Under the pieces are notes generated by a model. The model worked only from the letters and a program-made list of their open reading frames with translations, made no database searches and was not told the origin of the DNA. 64,000 nt of DNA. Source: Bombyx mori (Eukaryota; Arthropoda; Insecta; Lepidoptera; Bombycidae). The stretch is taken from NCBI RefSeq assembly GCF_030269925.1, contig NC_085109.1, forward strand, positions 744,001-808,000, written 5' to 3'. Positions 22,499 to 33,410 of this stretch are shown here, piece after piece. Each line of letters begins with the position of its first letter. Position 1 is the stretch's first letter. The position numbers and the translations under genes are program-made.

Positions 22499-23475
22499 GC
22501 TACCGCGCGTACTGCTCGCGTGCCGCTGGCTGCGCGCGCTCGCCTGCTTCAGACGTGCGTAGTGCGCGTACTGCTCGCGTGCCGCTGCATGCGCGCGCTC
22601 ACCTGCTTCAGACGTGCATAGTGCGCGTACTGCTCGCGTGCCGCTGGCTGCGCGCGCTCGCCTGCTTCAGACGTGCATAGTGCGCGTACTGCTCGCGTGC
22701 CGCTGCATGCGCGCGCTCGCCTGCTTCAGACGTGCATAGTGCGCGTACTGCTCGCGTGCCGCTGGCTGCGCGCGCTCGCCTGCTTCAGACGTGCATACTG
22801 CGCGTACTGCTCGCGTGCCGCTGGCTGCGCGCGCTCGCCTGCTTCAGACGTGCATAGTGCGCGTACTGCTCGCGTGCCGCTGCATGCGCGCGCTCGCCTG
22901 CTTCAGACGTGCATAGTGCGCGTACTGCTCGCGTGCCGCTGCATGCGTGCGCTCACCTGCTTCAGACGTGCATAGTGCGCGTACTGCTCGCGTGCCGCTG
23001 GCTGCGCGCGCTCGCCTGCTTCAGACGTGCATAGTGCGCGTACTGCTCGCGTGCCGCTGCATGCGCGCGCTCGCCTGCTTCAGACGTGCATAGTGCGCGT
23101 ACTGCTCGCGTGCCGCTGGCTGCGCGCGCTCGCCTGCTTCAGACGTGCATACTGCGCGTACTGCTTGCGTGCCGCTGGCTGCGCGCGCTCTCTCACTTCT
23201 GGCGTGCAGACTGCGCGCACTGCTCGCGTGCCGTAACTGCGCGCGCTCGCCTGCTTCAGACGTGCATACTGCGCGTAATGCTCGCGTGCCGCTGGCTGCG
23301 CGCGCTCATCTACTTCTGGCGTGCATACTGCGCGCACTGCTCGCGTGCCGCTGGCTGCGCGCGCTCATCTACTTCTTGCGTGCATACTGCACGTGTTGCT
23401 CGCGTGTCGTGCCGCGCTGCCTGCGCGCGCTCATCTACTTATGGCGTGCGTACTGCACGTGTTGCTCGAGGGCCA
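22499..23475 (+). repeat. 59-bp minisatellite, about 17 units
   Basis: The unit contains CGCGTACTGCTCGCGTGCCG, GCTGCGCGCGCTCGCCTGC and TTCAGACGTGCATA. Twelve regular units follow each other every 59 bases from 22505 to 23154; about five diverged units follow. Two alternating variants (CGCTGGCTGCG and CGCTGCATGCG) suggest higher-order duplication. Because 59 is not a multiple of three and the unit has no stop in any plus frame, long Cys/Arg/Ala-rich frames appear in all three frames. They are not evidence of a protein. Confidence 0.9.
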
Positions 23476-23868
23476 CCGACTTCACGGTGCCGTACGACTG
23501 GCAGTGACGCAGAGGGTGACGTCGCTCGATCTGCGGCCTGCTGCTTCACTCGTTGGGGACTATAATGACTTTGGTCCACTAAGCCCGACGCAGGGAGTCA
23601 CGAGTAAGGAGTAGTTCGTTTGCAGTCCTGCTGAGCTACTTATGCGCTCTGCCTGCATTTTCAGGATTATCTATCAGGACGGTCGAGCGGGACGCCCGCC
23701 ACACGTGGTGCAGCCTCACATCGTGGTTGCAGACTGGAGCTGGGACGGCTGCCCTGCTGAACTTTCGGGAGGCGCGAACTTAACAAGATCTTTCGCACGC
23801 TTCCGCATCATCGTTACGAGTAGACCCCAGTTATGTGGTCGAGGACGAACCACAGTCAGGAGAGGCCG

Positions 23869-24185
23869 TGTAAGGAATACCCTACAAAAAGGGTATAAAA
23901 CCGGCACGCAGCTCTGTCACCCGCGCATTTGTCGGTTGACATTCGTCGAGAGAACATCGTTCAAAGACTTTAAGTGTTAATTTAGGAAACACGAATTTTA
24001 TAATAATGTTGAAGGTACAGTGCCTATAAATAGTAACGCCTTTGCTCGAAACATTCATTCGATCGGCGGCGTTCGTGAGAGAAGGTAGTCGTGGACATGG
24101 TGTGCGTGAGTCATTGTTTTAAATCTCTGTAAACGTATGCTAATTGTTATTTTTTTTAAAATGGTTTTTCTTCTGATTCCTAATA
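23869..24185 (+). repeat. 3' LTR
   Basis: Second copy of the LTR, followed by the ATAT duplication and the rest of the host Helitron-like element. Confidence 0.85.
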
Positions 24186-24925
24186 ATATATTAATACGTG
24201 AAGCAAAAACTTTGTATCCCTTTTTACGAAAATTGCGCGGACGGAGGAGTATGAAATTCTCCACACTTATAGAGAGTATAGTGAAGAAGTGCACAATGCC
24301 AATATTTTTTAAAATAATGCATAAAAGATACATTAAATCAATAAAGAAAACATTACACACACTACATACCGTGCTTTGACGCACACACGCATGCATACTA
24401 TTTATTGTCAAACTTTTGTTCTTGATGTCTGTTGTCAAATTGAAAATAAAATATGGTTTGTCTTTGTTAATATTTTTTATAGTGAAGTCTTGGCGAAAGT
24501 TGTGATTATAGAAGTATAAAATACAATCAGAATAGTGTACAAACTTACAATTCCAATTAATTATAGTCGAATTTCGACTACTGCGGGACCTCTAGTTAAT
24601 TTAATTAGCTATAAGTTTGAACATTATTATGGTTCTATCGTCAAAGACTTTACTTCTATAATCACAGATTTCGCCAAGACTACACTATAAACAAACAATA
24701 TTAATATATCCTCAAGTTGACCACAGACTTTAACAGTAAATAAAAGAGTATATTATTATATGCGTGTGTGTGTTAAATACATGGTAATGTGTGTAATGTT
24801 TTATTTATTGATTTTATGTATTTTTTATGAATAATTAAAAAAAAAAAACTGGACTCCTCTATATTCTCTATAAGTGTGTGAAATTTCATACTCTTCCGTC
24901 CGCGCAATTTTCGTAAAAAGAGGTA

Positions 24926-25161
24926 CAGTAGTAGGACCTCTTGTGAGTCCGCACGGGTAGGTACCACCACCCCGCCTATTTCCGCCGTGAAGCAGTAATG
25001 CGTTTCGGTTCGAAGGGTGGGGTAGCCGTTGTAACTATACTGAGACCTTAGAACTTATATCTCGAGGCGCATTTACGTTGTAGATATCTATGGGCTCCAG
25101 TAACCACTTAACATCAGGTGGGCTGTGAGCTCATCCATCCATCTAAGCAATAAAAAAATAA
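24926..25161 (+). mobile_element. Bm1 SINE, 5'-truncated
   Basis: Starts GTAGTAGGACCTCTTGTG directly at the truncated end of the old Helitron-like copy and ends CTAAGCAATAAAAAA. A small deletion removes GTGGGTGGC from the body. Confidence 0.85.
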
Positions 25162-26734
25162 AAAAACTATCTCACTCTCTCTCTCTCATCAAACAACTCT
25201 TTAAAAAAAAGCAATGATTTAATTAGAATTAAATGAAAAAGCAAAGAATTAATATGTATTTACAACTAGATAGACGTCTATAAAATTTTCTAACCGAAAA
25301 AATATATGTGTATAAACCATTAGAATAGATAAAACCTTAAAAAACAACATTATTATTAAAAACGAAAGAAAAAATCTTGATATTGTATTGGTTTCACGGC
25401 AAAATTTTTAGTGACTACTTAACTTGCTTGAAAGTGAAGAAATACTCTCAAAATCCATTAATTTGCAACTCGCACTCGCACATACAATAATCGAGAGCCT
25501 CACTTCGGTAAAGCTATTCGATACATGAGACAGCAACATAAACAAACCTTCTCTCTCCCACAAAATGAGATTCATAAGGTTACCACTAGGTGGCACTGAT
25601 ACAACCTCACACAAATTAAACATAACATTAACATCGACTGAGTAATTAAAAAAAAGTCGCACTAAGCACAGGTACATTACCCATTACCCGACTAATTATA
25701 AATATCGTTAGAAAGCTTGGCATTTCAATTAAACGCCTTAAAAAAAACCTTACGTGCTACCAATATAAAAGAAAAAATTATTGCTTCTCAAGATGAATAA
25801 ACGTCCTGCACATCGAGTAACTCGCACTCAGAGCTCCGCACGTTTCACCGTGAAGAGCGTACACTCGATGCGAGTCATTCGATTCGATTTTTGAAACTCG
25901 CACTAAGCCTACAGACCTACAAAGTTTTTGCTTCACGTCATATGTCACAGGTTAGCATCTAAATAGCGGGATTACAGACCTTATTATGTTTCTAGAAATA
26001 CCGGTTATAAGATTGCCGTTTCTGGAGTATATAACTCTGTAATATTTGTTTTAAATTATCGTATCGGTACTACCAGACCCAAGGGCGGATCCAGCTTTGA
26101 CGCCAGGAGGGGGTCAAATAGTCAAATTTAGATGCGTTCGTTCCCAAACGTTTGCCATTATACAAAGTTATTATATTATATTAAATTAATTAAATATTGA
26201 AGGTATGTAGTTACATAAAATCTGTATAGTGACAAAATATATAAATAAAATCATTATATTCAATTGGTGGCCCACCTAAGTCCTGGAACCAGCTCAGGGG
26301 GTGGTCATGACCCCCATGACCCCCCCCTTGGATCCGCCATTGACCAGACCTTGACACAAGAAGAATTACTTCAGATTAATTCTTCTATTTTGCAATATTA
26401 TAAATCTTCTGCGCGACATGCGAATGTCGTCATGAACTGTATTAATGTTGGATAATGTTTTTCTGTATAGTTGTGCGTGTGTGTGTTTGTGTGTTTAATG
26501 ACGTATGAGACACGCCTCCGACCGAGAACTCATTTATCCTGTTCGCTTTCCAACTGGCAATGTTATTACTCATTGCATTGCGGTAATAATGTGTGCTTTT
26601 TTTTTTAAATTTAAGCGTCAAATTTTGTCGTGAATCCGCAGACATTATTAAAACTAATTTCACAGTGTAAACCCGTATTATTTCCGACGAATACATTATA
26701 TTATGGTTTTCGTGGTCTTTTCCCTGGTTTTTGG
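25162..26734. other. No gene recognised; possible MITE end fragments
   Basis: The word TCGCACTAAGC occurs at about 25657 and 25894. It resembles the outer terminal repeat of the MITEs at 53335 and 59931, so remnants of that family may be here. A stretch of alternating C and G/T runs at 26260-26330 (CATGACCCCCATGACCCC) is locally repetitive. No coding signal. Confidence 0.35.
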
Positions 26735-26925
26735 CTGGTAGTCGAGGCTGTTTTAGCTACGCCCGGACGAGAAGGTGAGCTCACGGGCTCAACCTGAGAG
26801 AATTTGCTAACAAAGCTACCAAGAGCGGTGCTTCGCAGAATCTACCACCGGATCGGAATCGCGACCCACTGAGAAGATCTGGCGAGAAACTCAGCGGGCT
26901 GTGTCTCTGGGTTTTTTTTTTCGTT
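26735..26925 (-). mobile_element. LINE 3' tail, family C
   Basis: Contains CGGATCGGAATCGCGACCC, ACTGAGAAGATCTGGCGAG and GCTCACGGGCTCAACC. Confidence 0.65.
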
Positions 26926-28499
26926 GTCACGGACGACTTTTATTGTACTGTTATCGATCGTTGATGCGTGCGCTAATTTTCAAGTTAATCGGACTTCTTG
27001 AATTTGATGAGCATTACGATGATAGATTCCGTCATTTAGATAAATGAGTAGACACGGTTCGAGCTGATACTTTACACGAATTCACTTTAAGCATCTACTT
27101 TTTTGGTCAAGAACTAACGGTCAACCACCATAGAAGCTGAAATTAGAATGATGATAATACAAAACCCTTAGAAGCGAACAGTAGCGACGACTTCCTTAAC
27201 CTTCACAAGTCACAGCGTCCCGGAAATACCTTATATTAGGTGAGTCAAATGGAGTTTCACAAACAGGCGATCCTGAAATTCGGAATCTTGACACAGCTCC
27301 CGAGACGCGCCATGACACGAGAACGTGTTATTACATCAGACGTATGACGCAAAAATTGATCGTATTGTATATGCGAATTGAGTGCTTCTTTGGAGACCAG
27401 TCCTGGCAATTTAATTGGTCTTCTTGATACACCAATAGACTGTATACCGGCTCTCCAGTCTTGGGGTTACTTCATGATGATATTTCGGAGCATATTTGTA
27501 AATCAGGGCGATCGTAGATACAGGCCACACTATTTATACTACCTATAACCCTCAATTTCATTGTTTATTTCTGCAGCTTAGAGAACTATTTCTTCGTGCC
27601 CTTTTATTGCGTGTGTTAGAAAAGTTATATACGCGCAATGTCTTGTGTTGTAAATCAAAATAAAAAAAACAACGTTACCATATATAAGTTCGTGTTAAAC
27701 ACGTAACAAAACAAGTCGTTTTCGCGTCCGTACAAACACTATCCATCAAAGGCGATGATTATTTTCACAAAAAAAAACCAATTGGAGCGCTATACCATAT
27801 GTTTTCGATCAGTATACTCGTAGTAGTATAGTAGTATAGTTTAGTGGTTTTATCAAAAACACTCTTAATGACATTTCTCCGACAATCAAATTAGTCGCAA
27901 TGAATTAAAATGATGACAGCGATCACAGAATATGACTCCGTACTCACCATTACCAGGTACGCACTAGGATTGACTGTACATCACTAAAATACCAGGTTAC
28001 ACTCGATCTTGAGTTCGGGTCGATGTTCTTTTCTCCCCAGATACGCGCGATGCGATTTCTAAGAAAGTCTCGATCGTTCTATGATGTTCGTCTGCTCCAT
28101 ACTAGATGGCGTTAGCTGTTATTAAGACTGGCCGTCAATAAATAATACTTTAATACAGATTACCTAATGTACATTTATATTTCATTACAGTACAATACAC
28201 TCAGAGCGTGCCTACAAGATTATTATCATTATTTCTTAATCAGCTTGTTTCTGTAAGACTTTTATAACCAGAAGTAATCTTACGTATAAATGTGTTTTCT
28301 AAACGCAAACCACAGTTGCTGCAAAAACAGGTATACGACTAGTTGAAATAGAAATTTAATTTTATTCTAAATGTTTAACTTTAAAGTCTTCAATAAATAA
28401 TACAAGAGTGTCAGATGCCACTGATTTTATTGTTTCCATCGAGCGGGTGCTATGTCTTGGTTATTTCAATTGCATATACAACAAAGGGTACTAGCCCAT
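26926..28499. other. No recognised feature (1.6 kb)
   Basis: Unique AT-rich DNA. A short simple tract of AGTAGTAT units lies at about 27820-27842. Confidence 0.5.
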
Positions 28500-28685
28500 A
28501 GAAATAGCCCTCTGAGTTTCACACCGGATCTTTTCAGTGGGTCGCGTTTCCGATCCGGTGGTAGATTCTCTTGCTAGGGCCAGTGTTAGCAACACCTCTG
28601 GTTTGAGCCCCGAGAGCTCATTTACACGCTAGGGCAACGCACAAATAACCTCTCAAGGCTATCAGCATAGGTAGGAAAAAAATGT
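28500..28685 (+). mobile_element. LINE 3' tail, family C
   Basis: Reads TCACACCGGATCTTTTCAG through GAGCCCCGAGAGCTCA to GGCTATCAGCATAGGTAGG followed by A residues, which shows its sense orientation. Confidence 0.65.
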
Positions 28686-28702
28686 TAAAGTCTGTGGTAA
28701 AA

Positions 28703-28838
28703 TTGAGAATAGATTAATATTGTTTGTCTATAGTGAAGTCTTGGCGAAATCTGTGATTATTGAAGCATAGTCCTTGATCTATAATAAAGCTTTAACTTAT
28801 AATTTAAATTAATTATGTTCGTATTTCGACCACTGGAA
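28703..28838 (+). mobile_element. Helitron-like family A fragment
   Basis: Contains GTGAAGTCTTGGCGAAATC and a terminus ending ATTTCGACCACTGG. It matches the old subfamily split at 20106-24925 and so supplies its uninterrupted reference for the insertion site (CATAATTAATTTAA on the minus strand). Confidence 0.55.
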
Positions 28839-29344
28839 CAACGTATCAGCAGAGTATTCTTTTAGTGCAACATATCAAACTCGATTCGACTATAACAATA
28901 GCGTTTCATAAAACGTAAGCCAGTTGTATCGAAAACAATTAGTAGGGCCCATTGTTATTCAATCCGCTTGGCAACAATGCGCAAACACAAATTAGATTTT
29001 GCATTGTAGTCTTTATTGTCATGTCATTATGAGGTACGGTTAAAACACGTGGAAAAACAAGTTACACATGACGTCGTGTAAAAGGTGAGCGCGAAGTTCT
29101 GATGGGTTGATTGCTAGATGAATGGTTCGAGGTATGATGTTACGATTGTGTGATGATTGGTATGATGTCATTGGATAGAGCCTTTTTTTCCTGACTATTC
29201 TAGTAAGCTCGAGGGGTTATTCTAGATTCACCGAACTAATAGGTGACTAACTAATACTCTCGAAGTATTTTACCGGCGTGCTGTGATCGCTGATCGTGAT
29301 TTACTGATGAAATGGCGTATTTTGAGCTCGCCTGAGGAGGAGTA
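28839..29344. other. Mostly nothing recognised
   Basis: A short piece at about 29185-29260 (TAAGCTCGAGGGGTTATTC) resembles the tail of family C. The rest is unassigned. Confidence 0.35.
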
Positions 29345-29470
29345 AACTCCAGACAGCCATTATATAATACAATTGAAACGTCGACCTCATTTTGAGGTGG
29401 GTGGCCTCATGTCACGATGTCTATACGGCATTATGATAACTACTTTGCACCAGGTGAGCGATTGGTGGTG
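29345..29470 (+). repeat. Diverged Bm1-like relic
   Basis: Pieces TGAGGTGGGTGGCC, GATGTCTATACGG and CACCAGGTGAGCG occur in Bm1 order. Confidence 0.4.
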
Positions 29471-31044
29471 AGTCATTTGGAGAAACGAATTTGAAACTTC
29501 TGTTGCATCAGAAGGACGCCCATAGGGCTACTGTTGGTATCGACACACGTGCGTTTGATTTATACCCTATCGACCAATATTCAAGACAAGGATTCTATGG
29601 TAGTTATAAGAGAGAGCTTCAAGGTAAAGCTTAAAATAGGTCTTCGGCTTCCGCGAGCCTTAGACATAATTACAAATACTCGAGTATTTGCGTTCCAGAG
29701 CATTCCAGAATTTTATTGATATTAATTGGACATGTATGTATATCATATATGATACTGCAGACAAGCGTGGAGATTAAAGTGCGTGTTTTTGAAGTGAAAC
29801 TTCTTTAGGCGCGCTGAGAGTAAAATTTAACTCGCGACAGATTCGTTACGGCTAGAGAGAAAAGATACAATTTAGGAAGAGCGAGAATGAGATAACAAAC
29901 AGAGCGTTTGGTGAACCATTCGACCGCGGAGAGAGAAAAAGGTCCAAGTGACCTAGGTCGTTTCTCTTATACACAGCATTCCCTGTTACAAGATAAATTA
30001 GATTTAAGGATGAAAAATGAAGAAAACTACAATACTACGGCAAAAGAAGTTTCACTTCTTTCACGTGCACCAAGTTACATGCGTATTTATTTTTATATTT
30101 AATACTAAAATCACATGATCCTTATATCCCATATATCTTTAAAGGTATGATCAGGTTGCTAGTTTGGTTGTTGGCAATTATTGTTCAATCCAAGATATTA
30201 TAGTCTTTGTACACGCGCCCAAAGCAGCCGAACAAAAAAAAATAGTCAAGGAAATGTGGAAAATCCGACAATCGACAATAACAATAGGGGGTGTGCACAA
30301 ACAACATACGATTCCAATTTACATATAAACGCGAAGGCCACCTGTCTTAACCTTTCGCCCGCTGACTCGATGACTCATTCACGAAATGCAAATAAATCAT
30401 TACAATGACAAATTGAATTAGGGCTTGGAACGTTTCGTGTTTTTGCGTTTAATATTCTATAAACCCGCTGGGCGAACGAGCATCCAGTCCAGCTAGGCTT
30501 AAGTAACTTCTGTCGCTGGACATCAGCAATGGAAGGGTCACAAATGCTACTGCACGCTGACTGTACTCATTTTAATAATAATTGTATTATTTGCGGTGAG
30601 CGCACGAGGTACACAGTATTCGTGCGCTAATTGAATGAGTCAAGAGCTGTGATGGAATATAACGTCTGATTTGCGGTCAGATCAAAGAGGCTGACCGCAA
30701 TTAATTGGGTTATGAGGTTTTTAACGAAGACGTGGTTGATTGTTGTCGGTAACTAATGTCGCAGAACAATAATGCGGTGACAGCTTGGCTTACTGGTGGG
30801 GGCATTGTGTGTATTTTTTCTACGTATTCGCTAGCCTAAGAGGCTATTCTAGCTACCCCCAGTCGTGTAGGTGAACTCATCATGAGGCAATCATGAATTG
30901 CGGTTTGAATGTGGAACAGCGATTATAGCAAAATTTATATTATGATATCCAAGAGTTCTGGTAAACCAAATCACACCAGGCGAGCCCGTTCACTCATCTG
31001 AGGACTAAAAGCAAAAGATAAAACAATATACACTTGGTCATGGT
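29471..31044. other. No recognised feature (1.6 kb)
   Basis: Unique DNA; a family C fragment may lie at 30815-30890 (TAAGAGGCTATTCTAGCTAC). No coding signal. Confidence 0.45.
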
Positions 31045-31235
31045 TTTTTTTCCTACCTATTGGCTGGTAGCCTAAGAGGCTATTCCAGATACGAGCGGAC
31101 GGGTAGGCGAGCTCACGGGCTCAATCTGAGAGAATTGCTAACACTGGCCCTAGCAAGAGCAGTGATTCGCAGAATCGGTGTCGCGTCCCACTGAGAGGTT
31201 GGGGCGAGAAGCTGAGTGGTCTGTGGCTATGGGCA
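31045..31235 (-). mobile_element. LINE 3' tail, family C
   Basis: Contains TAAGAGGCTATTCCAG, GGTAGGCGAGCTCACGGGC and AGCAGTGATTCGCAGAATC. Confidence 0.6.
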
Positions 31236-31274
31236 ATATGTATCATGATAGCTTATTTCTACCATGTATAATGA

Positions 31275-31392
31275 AGTCCACGGCCGTTGTACTATACAAC
31301 TTAGACTCTGTTAATATGTGGGCGTGTGGCGAAATTTCCCTGAGCCTATGGGCTCCGGTAACAACTTAATATCAAGTGGGCTGTGAGCTGCC
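31275..31392 (+). repeat. Diverged Bm1-like relic
   Basis: Contains GGCCGTTGTAC, CCTATGGGCTCCGGTAAC and AGTGGGCTGTGAGCT. Confidence 0.45.
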
Positions 31393-31879
31393 TAGTTTAC
31401 TTATTTAATAGTTTTAATAGTTTAATAACTCCAAATTTATACAACACGGAAGTCTAATAACATCAGAGGGACCTTTTAACTCAACCGTAGATATTATATC
31501 AAATTATAAACAAATCAATAATATTATTTTCAATAATATATTTTGTTATAACAACTAAGTAGGTATAGGTACTAATTATTATGAAAACTTACGATCGTAT
31601 GTTTGTTTAGCTCGAAAACCGTTGCCTAATACGGTATGTACCTATATATCGACATAACAAATTTATGCATCAATAAATACCTCCATTTTTGGTATCGTGC
31701 TAAAAAGAAAGCGTCATACGTACGAATGAGATGTTGAAAACAAACAGCGTTCGTAAACACGTCACAGAGTGTAGAAGTAATGGAAGTACAGTAAGACAAG
31801 CTAGCATTAGATTGCAAGTATCACTAGCTATCAGCGTCCCGCCGTCACAATAGCTCTGACTGGGCTCCGACCCGGTTTA
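31393..31879. other. No recognised feature
   Basis: AT-rich DNA without repeat matches. Confidence 0.4.
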
Positions 31880-32083
31880 CCCACAGACACGGCCCACTGA
31901 GTTTCTCGCCGGATCTTCTCAGTGGGTCGCGTTTCCGATCCGGTGGTAGATTCTGCGAAGCACTGCTCTTGCTAGGGTCAGTGTTAGCACCACTCCGGCT
32001 TGAGCCCCGTGAGCTCACCTACACGTTAGGGTGAAGCTGAAATAGCCTCGCAAGGCTATCAGCATAGATAGGGGGGGGGGGGG
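31880..32083 (+). mobile_element. LINE 3' tail, family C, ending in a G run
   Basis: Reads GCCGGATCTTCTCAGTGGG to GGCTATCAGCATAGATA, and ends in about 13 G residues (32070-32083) where other copies have poly(A). Confidence 0.6.
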
Positions 32084-32198
32084 AAGGCCCGGTCTGGGGT
32101 AGGGCGCCGGCTGTGAGCGGCAAGAGTGAAGCTCAACTCCCACATACCCCACCTGCCACGCGGATGGGGAACCGGTGATTTTCTACGGCGAAAAAAAA
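32084..32198 (+). mobile_element. Short GC-rich retroelement 3' end
   Basis: A GC-rich 100-base segment (GGGTAGGGCGCCGGCTGTG ... CCCCACCTGCCACGCGGATG) ends in a run of nine A. It looks like a heavily 5'-truncated non-LTR element; the family is not recognised. Confidence 0.45.
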
Positions 32199-32627
32199 AA
32201 TTATCAGCTTACTGACGAAGCATTCGCTCTGTTTCGAAGGACGCGCCTTGTGGCTTTAAACTAGAAATAAATAGGCTACCTATCCGTTTGGACACAATAC
32301 GACCTATTGAGTAAAAACTGAAGCCAAAACTTTTAACCCTTCGACTGCCATGGGTCACCGGTGTCCTACGCGGCGCACTGAAGTAATTATGTTGATTTCT
32401 GTTACTAAGGCGCCTGTATTGCCTACCTTTCTTTTATTTTTAATATATGTTTTATTCTTTTAGGTTTCTTAGAAATAGATTCCTTCTCATTATCTTCGGA
32501 TTCTACTTACGTGATAGTCATAGGGTTAATAAAGATTCAAGATTCTGATTTGAAGCTCTGAATGTAGTGGTCTGGATTAGAAGTCAAGTCAAAACGGTCA
32601 ATGTAGTGCAAGCTTACAAATAACCAC
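32199..32627. other. No recognised feature
   Basis: One segment at 32335-32400 (GACTGCCATGGGTCACCGGTG) is shared with 44628-44660, so an unclassified repeat is present. Confidence 0.4.
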
Positions 32628-33046
32628 TTTTTTTTTTGCTTATATGAGTGGACGAGCTCGCAGCCCACCCGGTGTTAAGTGGTTACTGGAGCCCATAGAC
32701 ATCTATAACGTAAATGCGCCACCCATCTTGAGATATAAGTTGGCTGCCCCACCCTTCAAATCGAAACGCGTTACTGCTTCACGGCAGAAATAGGCAGGGT
32801 GGTGGTATCTACCCGCGCGGATTCACAAGTCGTCCTATCACTAGTAATACGCAAAATTTTTTTTAATTATTTTGGTTTGGTTTGATTTTTATTACACGAT
32901 GTTATTCCTTCACTGTGGAAGTCAATCGTGAACATTTGTTGACTACATATTTTATTAGAAAAATTGGTACCCGCCTGAGATTCGAACACCGGTGCATCGC
33001 TTCAACACGAACGCACCGGACGTCTTATCCTTTAGGCCACGACGAC
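32628..33046 (-). mobile_element. Bm1 SINE, near full length with tRNA-like head
   Basis: The minus strand starts GTCGTCGTGGCCTAAAGG and holds GTTCGAATCTCAGG. About 35 bases are missing from the body between TATAAGTT and GGCTGCC. Confidence 0.9.
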
Positions 33047-33076
33047 TGCCACATTATCTACTACTGACTCTTCATA

Positions 33077-33409
33077 TCACCGTGTAATATTGGCAAGTAA
33101 GCGAGCTCTTACGCGATCTACGTGCGCCCAAACCTGGCTACCCGAATAATATTTACGCGTTTTGTTAACGCGGTGCTGCCACACGCTGCCTCGCCTGTTA
33201 CCGGCCTGTATTTGACATGCTCTTGTTAAAATCAGATGCTGTTTATTCGGCGTTGCGATTTCCGATGCTAATTCACTGATAAAACAAAATTGTACGACCC
33301 ACGGCGCTAAGTTTGGAGCGTCCTCTTCACACCGGTCAACCTCGTTCAGATCTGTTAGTATTATTGAAGCTGTTTTGTAGTGCATCCAATGATAAGACGT
33401 AAGGTGCAT
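33077..33409 (-). CDS. Unassigned 110-codon open frame between two SINEs
   Basis: I do not recognise this protein. The frame starts with an ATG at 33409 and stops with TGA at 33077. It fills the gap between two Bm1 copies almost exactly. The sequence is mixed in composition, with no low-complexity runs, no signal peptide and no membrane segment. The second half is basic (RRGSVWQHRVNKTRKYYSG). It could be an exon remnant, a fragment of an unrecognised transposon, or chance. No splice sites or promoter decide between these. Confidence 0.2.
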   Translation of the reverse strand: MHLTSYHWMHYKTASIILTDLNEVDRCEEDAPNLAPWVVQFCFISELASEIATPNKQHLILTRACQIQAGNRRGSVWQHRVNKTRKYYSGSQVWAHVDRVRARLLANITR

Positions 33410-33410
33410 T

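Larger units (their letters stand above)
20148..24185 (+). mobile_element. Non-autonomous Ty3/gypsy-type LTR retrotransposon (4.0 kb)
   Basis: Two 317-bp direct repeats (20148-20464 and 23869-24185) begin TGTAAGG, end CCTAATA and differ at one base in my reading. The flanks show a 4-bp duplication, ATAT, a target and size typical of gypsy-group elements. The interior is 3.4 kb. It has an Arg-rich 110-codon frame near the 5' end, a broken integrase C-terminal remnant, then two tandem arrays. There is no protease, reverse transcriptase or RNase H, so the element must have moved in trans. A weak purine tract (AGGAGAGG) precedes the 3' LTR. The primer-binding site after the 5' LTR is not a standard TGGCGC type. 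Confidence 0.85.
20141..24595 (+). mobile_element. Younger Helitron-like copy, family A, holding an LTR element
   Basis: Starts A|TCTATATATT at 20141 and ends GGGACCTCTAG|T at 24595. Its own sequence is 20141-20147 plus 24186-24595. A 4-bp ATAT duplication and the LTR element lie between, and removing them restores TCTATATATTAATACG, identical to the family terminus. No target duplication is seen around this copy, as expected for a Helitron. Confidence 0.7.
20106..24925 (-). mobile_element. Old Helitron-like copy, family A, split by nested insertions
   Basis: The left piece is 20106-20140 (CTAG, then AAGTCGAAATTCGAC) and the right piece 24596-24925 (ATAATCACAGATTTCGCCAA and CGCGCAATTTTCGTAAAAAG). 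Between them sits a younger copy of the same family in the opposite orientation. Joining the flanks at CATAA|TTAATTTAA restores the sequence seen in the sibling copy at 28703-28838. Confidence 0.65.

Noticed and set aside
22495..23614. Cys/Arg/Ala-rich open frames of 100-160 codons
   Set aside because: They arise from a stop-free 59-bp unit read in shifting frames; all three plus frames and one minus frame are open, so openness has no coding meaning.
24137..24438. 80- and 127-codon frames on opposite strands
   Set aside because: Both run through the LTR end and the Helitron-like repeat, and similar frames occur in the other copies of that repeat.
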